A stretch of 22,244 nt of DNA from Phallusia fumigata (taxonomy: Eukaryota; Chordata; Ascidiacea; Phlebobranchia; Ascidiidae), in the NCBI GenBank assembly GCA_008931825.1, contig QXVZ01014981.1:1-22244 (forward strand). Direction: 5' to 3'. How positions within the stretch are numbered: position 1 is the first letter of the stretch; each line of letters opens with the position of its first letter. Of this stretch, positions 20,501 to 22,244 are shown piece after piece. The position numbers and the translations under genes were made by a program. The notes under the pieces are model-generated. The model had not been told where the DNA came from. It did not search any database and saw only the letters and a list, made by a program, of their open reading frames with translations.

Positions 20501-20804
20501 AACTCTTTCCTAAAATGGGGTCATACTGCAAAAAAGTTTTAGAAACCATTGTTAAAGCAAAGGGCACACACGACAAAAGAAGTATGATTCGAATAAAAGG
20601 TTAGGAACAGTAATGTAAAGACTTACATTGTATACGAATGCTGTCCTGATAGTTAATAACGAAGTATTCCTGTTTTGACTGCAACTTTCGCAATTCGTTC
20701 TCTGTGTCTCGCGTCATAGTGGCGAGTCGTTCCAATTCGCGATTAATGTGCATCACTTTCTCCGACTGTTGGTCGTTTCGCATGTGAACACCCCCGTCCA
20801 CCAT
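5386..20804 (-). CDS. STAT: STAT transcription factor, STAT5/6 class (15 exons, 5' end missing)
   Basis: STATs are latent cytoplasmic transcription factors. A receptor-bound JAK phosphorylates one C-terminal tyrosine, the SH2 domains then dimerise the protein, and the dimer enters the nucleus to bind TTC-N3/4-GAA sites. Exons: 20804-20627, 19933-19797, 19233-19082, 18570-18415, 17772-17593, 17256-17163, 13861-13739, 12431-12339 (or alternative 12288-12190), 11060-10919, 10683-10530, 9931-9795, 9459-9283, 8007-7947, 6138-6007, 5534-5386. All introns are GT-AG and all phases agree. The joined length without the N at 5524 is 2064 nt, exactly 688 codons including the stop. Residue numbers below count from 20804. 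Domains: coiled coil 1-205, DNA-binding domain about 206-375, linker 376-466, SH2 467-565 with Arg496, phosphotyrosine Tyr581, acidic tail to 687. Motifs such as [30 protein letters not shown] and DSEIGG match vertebrate STAT5 closely. By comparison with STAT5, about 120-125 N-terminal residues are missing and should lie to the right of the window. Confidence 0.96.
5647..5725 (+). repeat. tRNA-derived SINE head
   Basis: TGACCGAGCGATTGG (5656-5670) resembles a Leu/Ser-type tRNA A box, and GGTTCTAATCC (5695-5705) a B box, about 25 nt apart. GACCGAG and CTCGGTC pair around the whole unit. The anticodon arm is imperfect and there is no 7-base loop, so a functional tRNA is unlikely. It lies in the last STAT intron on the opposite strand. 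No 3' tail or target duplication was identified. Confidence 0.55.
6007..6138 (-). CDS. STAT: STAT exon 14 in window: transactivation domain
   Basis: Encodes residues 595-638, low-complexity and rich in Ser, Pro, His and Gly: [19 protein letters not shown], then [18 protein letters not shown]. The SP and TP pairs are possible proline-directed kinase sites, as in other STAT tails (inference). The acceptor I chose is CCCCACCTTATAG at 6139. A second in-frame AG gives a start at 6123. Donor GATGT|GTAAGT with GT at 6006-6005. Reading straight through that donor gives GTG then TAA, a stop. Confidence 0.85.
6139..7946 (-). other. STAT intron 13 (1.8 kb)
   Basis: Between the phosphotyrosine micro-exon and exon 14. 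AT-rich, with an hAT-like MITE (7589-7909) and a GACGTTTCGAC motif near 7270. Otherwise no exon-like sequence was recognised. Confidence 0.7.
7589..7909. mobile_element. hAT-like MITE with internal palindrome, ~320 bp
   Basis: The left end CAGGGGTGTGCAAC is a classic hAT terminus. The right end GTTTGGCCCCTC is a degenerate inverse of it. Inside, 7695-7711 and 7805-7821 are inverted copies at 16 of 17 positions (GGCTGGCCCAAATAGT), and 7721-7732 pairs perfectly with 7786-7797 (CGACATGCTTTA). There is no transposase and no clean target duplication, so the right boundary is approximate. Confidence 0.6.
7947..8007 (-). CDS. STAT: STAT exon 13 in window: phosphotyrosine micro-exon
   Basis: A 61-nt exon reading [20 protein letters not shown], residues 575-594. 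Tyr581 in GGYVR is equivalent to STAT5 Tyr694 (DGYVKPQIK), the JAK-phosphorylated tyrosine needed for dimerisation. Acceptor TATTGTTGCAG at 8008; donor CCCAG|GTATGC with GT at 7946-7945. Entry phase 1 and exit phase 2, so skipping it would break the frame and remove the Tyr. Confidence 0.92.
8366..8600. repeat. ~230-bp repeat, copy 1
   Basis: Shares TTTTTTCGACTGTTAATATA, CCTCTTGAA, AGGTAACGTTTACATACGAT and intervening sequence in the same order and orientation with 8919-9147, roughly 80 percent identical by eye. It has no coding potential and no recognised family. An hAT-like element follows directly at its right end. Confidence 0.8.
8602..8902. mobile_element. Non-autonomous hAT-like element, 301 bp
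   Basis: It starts CAGTGCTCCGACACC and ends GGTTGCGGAGCACTG (inverted terminal repeats). It is flanked by GCTCAAAC and GTTTAAAC, an 8-bp target duplication matching at 6 of 8 positions. It sits at the end of repeat copy 1, between the two repeat copies. No transposase remains. Confidence 0.7.
8919..9147. repeat. ~230-bp repeat, copy 2
   Basis: Second copy of the 8366-8600 repeat, same orientation, running from TATAGGTATGG to GATTTACTTAAAA. Both copies and the hAT-like element lie in the 1275-nt STAT intron between the SH2 exon and the phosphotyrosine micro-exon. Confidence 0.8.
9283..9459 (-). CDS. STAT: STAT exon 12 in window: second half of SH2 domain
   Basis: Encodes residues 516-574: [35 protein letters not shown] and [11 protein letters not shown]. 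It matches STAT5 [21 protein letters not shown] and DEVYSKYYTPV. Acceptor TCGACTAG at 9460; donor TCGC|GTAAGT with GT at 9282-9281; exit phase 1. Confidence 0.95.
9795..9931 (-). CDS. STAT: STAT exon 11 in window: first half of SH2 domain
   Basis: Encodes residues 470-515: [19 protein letters not shown], then [20 protein letters not shown]. Arg496 in FLLRY is the phosphotyrosine-binding arginine of SH2 strand B (STAT5 FLLRFSDSEIGG). The Phe after that Arg is Tyr here, a mild change. Acceptor TTTTCTCTACAG at 9932; donor AAAG|GTATAA with GT at 9794-9793; exit phase 1. Confidence 0.95.
9932..10529 (-). other. STAT intron 10 (598 nt)
   Basis: AT-rich intron inside the start of the SH2 domain. 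Nothing recognised in either strand beyond its splice sites. Confidence 0.7.
10530..10683 (-). CDS. STAT: STAT exon 10 in window: linker domain
   Basis: Encodes residues 419-469: [20 protein letters not shown], then [20 protein letters not shown]. This is the helical linker between the DNA-binding and SH2 domains (STAT5 [20 protein letters not shown]...HWNDG). Acceptor TTTTGTACAG at 10684; donor GG|GTAAGG with GT at 10529-10528; exit phase 2. Confidence 0.95.
10919..11060 (-). CDS. STAT: STAT exon 9 in window: end of DNA-binding domain and linker
   Basis: Encodes residues 372-418: [31 protein letters not shown] and QYLAYKVF. It matches STAT5 [20 protein letters not shown]...RGLT...FLAQKLF. 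Acceptor TAACCTGTAG at 11061; donor TTCA|GTGAGT with GT at 10918-10917; exit phase 1. Confidence 0.94.
11061..12189 (-). other. STAT intron between exon 8b and exon 9 (1.1 kb)
   Basis: AT-rich. No further copy of exon 8 was found here by reading for the VVVIV...LWDN pattern. Confidence 0.65.
12190..12288 (-). CDS. STAT: STAT exon 8b: alternative, probably mutually exclusive copy of exon 8 (Asn-type loop)
   Basis: A 99-nt segment reads [16 protein letters not shown]...[12 protein letters not shown]. That is 19 of 31 aligned residues identical to exon 8a, with two extra residues at the front. At 11 of the 19 identical residues the codons differ synonymously, which implies selection on the protein. 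The acceptor is better than that of 8a (CTCTCCTCCACAG); the donor is AAG|GTACCC with GT at 12189-12188; phase 0 at both ends, so it can replace 8a exactly. TTSLPVVVI and NVSQ resemble STAT1/STAT3. It could instead be a decaying copy, but the intact frame and both splice sites argue against that. Confidence 0.88.
12289..12338 (-). promoter_or_regulatory. 50-nt spacer between the alternative exons 8a and 8b
   Basis: On the minus strand it starts GTGGGT, contains a perfect TACTAAC branch-point consensus (12319-12313), then a pyrimidine tract, and ends CTCCACAG. The branch A at 12314 is only about 25 nt from the donor of 8a, which should be too close for U1 and U2 snRNPs to bind together. Confidence 0.7.
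12339..12431 (-). CDS. STAT: STAT exon 8a: DNA-contact loop, STAT5/6-type (His)
   Basis: Encodes residues 341-371, [14 protein letters not shown]...[12 protein letters not shown], 93 nt. It aligns without gaps to the STAT5/STAT6 [10 protein letters not shown][S/N]QDNNA...LWDNAF segment. His351 sits at the tip of the DNA-contacting loop. Acceptor CCACAACGCAG (poor pyrimidine tract); donor CAG|GTGGGT with GT at 12338-12337; phase 0 at both ends. A diverged second copy lies 50 nt downstream. Confidence 0.95.
12432..13738 (-). other. STAT intron 7 (1.3 kb)
   Basis: The part 12480-12760 is internally repetitive: CGGGAAATT occurs four times, GGGCGGACCAA twice (12497, 12731) and GACATCTAT twice. 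It includes the palindrome TTCCCGGGAA (12672-12681). The rest is AT-rich without recognisable content. Confidence 0.6.
12672..12681. promoter_or_regulatory. Candidate STAT6-type site TTCCCGGGAA
   Basis: A perfect 10-bp palindrome of the form TTC-N4-GAA, the spacing preferred by STAT6. It lies in an intron of the STAT gene itself. A single short match in 22 kb is weak evidence. Confidence 0.3.
13739..13861 (-). CDS. STAT: STAT exon 7 in window: DNA-binding domain core
   Basis: Encodes residues 300-340. [19 protein letters not shown] and [13 protein letters not shown] are nearly identical to STAT5. This part includes a DNA-backbone-contacting loop in solved STAT structures (family knowledge). 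Acceptor TTTTGTATTTCAG; donor CCGG|GTGAGT with GT at 13738-13737; phase 0 at both ends. A 3.3-kb intron, the longest in the gene, lies upstream. Confidence 0.96.
13862..17162 (-). other. STAT intron 6 (3.3 kb)
   Basis: The longest intron, splitting the DNA-binding domain. I read both strands for STAT-like or other protein patterns and found none. Short open frames at 14557-14748, 15363-15581 and 16119-16364 on the plus strand have no recognisable product. A perfect hairpin, GTGGGACA and TGTCCCAC, lies at 16191-16212. Confidence 0.65.
17163..17256 (-). CDS. STAT: STAT exon 6 in window: DNA-binding domain
   Basis: Encodes residues 268-299: [17 protein letters not shown] and then [11 protein letters not shown], equivalent to STAT5 YSGEILNNCCVMEYH and GTLSAHFRNM. 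It is too short (94 nt) to be seen as an ORF. Acceptor TCTTTTTGCAG at 17257; donor ATG|GTAAGT with GT at 17162-17161; exit phase 0. Confidence 0.95.
17593..17772 (-). CDS. STAT: STAT exon 5 in window: start of DNA-binding domain
   Basis: Encodes residues 208-267. It contains [16 protein letters not shown] and [14 protein letters not shown], then [13 protein letters not shown], the most conserved block of STAT5-type immunoglobulin-like DNA-binding domains. Acceptor CCTTTTTAG at 17773; donor GAAG|GTAAAC with GT at 17592-17591; exit phase 2. Confidence 0.97.
17773..18414 (-). other. STAT intron 4 (642 nt)
   Basis: It contains a hairpin with 9-bp arms CAATCGCTG and CAGCGATTG (18204-18212, 18235-18243) next to AACGTTTCGAC. 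Otherwise AT-rich with nothing recognised. Confidence 0.6.
18415..18570 (-). CDS. STAT: STAT exon 4 in window: last coiled-coil helix
   Basis: Encodes residues 156-207. [17 protein letters not shown] is almost identical to STAT5, and it ends [13 protein letters not shown], equivalent to STAT5 NATITDIISALVT. There is no usable Met, so a simple ORF search overlooks this exon. Acceptor GTATTTTCAG at 18571; donor AAG|GTAACT with GT at 18414-18413; phase 2 at both ends. Confidence 0.95.
18571..19081 (-). other. STAT intron 3 (511 nt)
   Basis: AT-rich. Nothing recognised beyond splice sites. Confidence 0.65.
19082..19233 (-). CDS. STAT: STAT exon 3 in window: third coiled-coil helix
   Basis: Encodes residues 106-155. 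The motif [20 protein letters not shown] matches the STAT5 ILDDELIQWKRRQQLAGNG helix, followed by LDQLQQW. Acceptor GTGGCCACAG, entry phase 0; donor CAGTG|GTAAAA, exit phase 2, splitting the Trp codon. A coincidental ATG lies upstream at 19260, inside the intron. Confidence 0.95.
19283..19468. mobile_element. Terminal-inverted-repeat element, ~186 bp
   Basis: 19283-19305 and 19446-19468 are 23-bp inverted copies matching at 21 of 23 positions (core GTGCACACTGT). Between them lie CTGTTTCGACCTG and GTCTCATCGG, a motif pair also hinted at near 7270 and 18196. No coding capacity. It lies in STAT intron 2, about 50 nt upstream of the next exon. Confidence 0.65.
19797..19933 (-). CDS. STAT: STAT exon 2 in window: coiled-coil helices
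   Basis: Encodes residues 60-105, ...[15 protein letters not shown]... to ...[10 protein letters not shown]. It is rich in Gln, Glu, Lys and Leu, as expected for the second coiled-coil helix. Acceptor CTTCCTACAG, entry phase 1; donor CCG|GTGAGA, exit phase 0. It diverges more from STAT5 than the neighbouring exons do, which is usual for this segment. Confidence 0.92.
19934..20626 (-). other. STAT intron 1 in window (693 nt)
   Basis: AT-rich. Nothing recognised beyond splice sites. Confidence 0.65.
20627..20804 (-). CDS. STAT: STAT exon (first in window): start of coiled-coil domain
   Basis: Encodes residues 1-59 of the visible protein, including [18 protein letters not shown] and NYQDSIRIQ, which match the first long helix of the STAT5 coiled coil. 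The acceptor is a T-rich tract ending GTAG at 20805. The donor is T|GTAAGT with GT at 20626-20625, leaving phase 1. The exon opens exactly with an ATG. STAT5 comparison says more protein should precede it, so it is probably an internal exon and not the true start. Confidence 0.95.
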
Positions 20805-22244
20805 CTACAAAAAAAATGTTGTTGTTGTTGTTAGTCTTGTTGTGGGGGCGAAAAAAGCCATTTGCTTTTGAAGACGAGGGCATTTCTAGATCTGGGCATT
20901 ATACGCCCTTCGGCCACATACGACCCTGTGGTTGACTCTGACAGATCCGTTTAGGCTAATTTGGAATTACAAATAAACATATTTTGTAAATTTACTGTAT
21001 TAGATGATATTTTTAGTGAAGCAACACCACTGTTTAGACATAACATATGGCCTTGCCAGCTTGTCAAAACAATGCTATTTACTGCATTTTTATGAAGAAA
21101 TACAATTAATACTGTTTTTTGGACTATACACTCTGTTTTCCTTGTGTTCTGTTTTTCTACCCTAGTAGTGGTTTAGAAGCAAACGTTCAGTGAGAGACTG
21201 AGTTCAAAGCGTCATCTTGTTGCTATGTCATAGGTCCCCTCCCCACCAAAGGTCGTCTGAAAACCTTAGCGTAGCAAACAGGGAAGAAGCAAGCGCAAAG
21301 CTGGCAAAATGGCAACGTTCGATGTACATAATGGTTGTCCCAGACCAGTGGGTTTCCAACATTTTTTAATGCATCCCCCTTTTAATGCATGCTTATATTT
21401 TTTTCATTCCTCCGCTACTGGATAAAAAGTGATGAAAAGTAAAGTTACAAAGCTTAGAACCACTGGTCTACCTTAAACATATTTCTACATTTATCATGAG
21501 TAATTCCTCCCCTTAACTCATCAAAATCATCCCCGGTTTGGAACCACTGTCCTAGACCGAAGGTAATCAGCTGTTGGTCATGCCAAATTACTAACATGCA
21601 AAGAAATGAGTGTCACGGAACAGACTTAAAAGTAAGGGCCACAGAAAATTGAATTCTAAAACACCTGACAGGTTCGTTAAAGTCCGGCATCAACAATAAT
21701 AATAATAAACCCCCCTTTATCGCACAAAGGTCGGACCCGCTATCGGAATGCATAGGCCGCGACAACATTGCAGCTGTGTCAGGCTGCGGTTCATTGCAGT
21801 CGGAACCCCTTGATTATTTCGTTGGAATTGGAGTGTGCTTTTTTATAACTCCTTGAAACGCAAGCCACCACCGACAAACTAGCTGGTCAGTATAAATTCA
21901 ACATTGTTTATGCGATCCCACAATAGGGTCCCTAAAATACGCAATTCTCAAACACGCTGGGAGAAGTGAGGTATATTACCTAGCAAATTGGCCAATTTTG
22001 CTCGCGCGATAACAAACTGCTCCGAATAGGATTTGTGTTTGCAGGTTAATGCTCACTGAATACACCAACTCGAAACTACTGTGAACGGTAGAATGCGATT
22101 CAAACTATTACTTAAATGAACCGATTTTTATTAGCCAACATGTTATTTCTAATCTATAAGATAACTGACCTATAAAAGAGCTTAACGGTTTACTGATGCA
22201 CTTTTTATTCGGCAAGGAAACAGAGAACTTGCAAGGCAAAAACA
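20805..22244 (-). other. Sequence upstream of the first visible STAT exon
   Basis: Probably intron. No STAT N-terminal domain exon could be read on the minus strand. It contains short GTT (about 20818-20832) and AAT (about 21691-21706) microsatellites and a composite hAT MITE. Confidence 0.6.
21346..21549. mobile_element. Composite hAT-type MITE, 204 bp
   Basis: It begins CAGTGGGTTTCCAAC and ends GTTTGGAACCACTG, flanked by TCCCAGAC and TCCTAGAC, an 8-bp target duplication with one mismatch. An internal GAACCACTG at 21465 closes a 120-bp unit of the same family as the element at 4854. The remainder looks like a partial second unit in inverse orientation. Confidence 0.75.

Noticed and set aside
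20818-20832. GTT microsatellite as a functional element
   Set aside because: Only five repeats; ordinary simple sequence beside the splice acceptor.

Overview
This is a piece of an AT-rich, intron-rich animal genome. It carries most of one STAT transcription-factor gene on the minus strand and, downstream of it at the left edge, the end of a second minus-strand gene that encodes a death domain. The spliced STAT protein is closest to vertebrate STAT5 (STAT5/6 class), but its introns are short (about 0.05-3.3 kb) and full of small hAT-like and fold-back elements. This suggests an invertebrate deuterostome. A tunicate such as Ciona is my best guess, but that is inference from gene content and compactness.

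STAT gene (20804 down to 5386): fifteen exons can be placed by protein similarity, GT/AG sites and intron phase. Joined, they give about 687 codons covering the coiled-coil domain, DNA-binding domain, linker, SH2 domain, phosphotyrosine segment and an acidic C-terminal tail. The N-terminal domain (roughly the first 120-125 residues by comparison with STAT5) is not found in the 1.4 kb to the right and probably lies beyond the window. The terminal exon contains an undetermined base (5524). The frame stays open only if that N is not a real nucleotide.

Main discovery: exon 8 (12339-12431), which encodes the [12 protein letters not shown]...LWDNAF strand and loop of the DNA-binding domain, has a diverged second copy just downstream (12190-12288). 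Both are phase 0-0, both have consensus splice sites, and they are separated by a spacer of only 50 nt. The pair looks like mutually exclusive exons. The first carries the STAT5/6-type His at the DNA-contacting loop, and the second carries a STAT1/3-type Asn-Val-Ser-Gln. One gene could therefore make two STATs with different DNA-site preferences.

Left edge (140-529): two exons encode a complete RIPK1/FADD-type death domain. Upstream exons of that gene were not found. The 530-5385 interval between the genes holds an hAT-type MITE (miniature inverted-repeat transposable element), a fold-back element and an assembly artefact (103 bp duplicated exactly on both sides of an N at 2101).

Introns: the 8008-9282 intron has two diverged copies of a ~230-bp repeat with a 301-bp hAT-like element inserted at the end of the first. 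Other introns hold a tRNA-derived SINE-like head (5647-5725), an hAT-like MITE with an internal palindrome (7589-7909), a 23-bp terminal-inverted-repeat element (19283-19468) and a composite hAT MITE (21346-21549). The 3.3-kb intron 13862-17162 and most of 20805-22244 show nothing recognisable.
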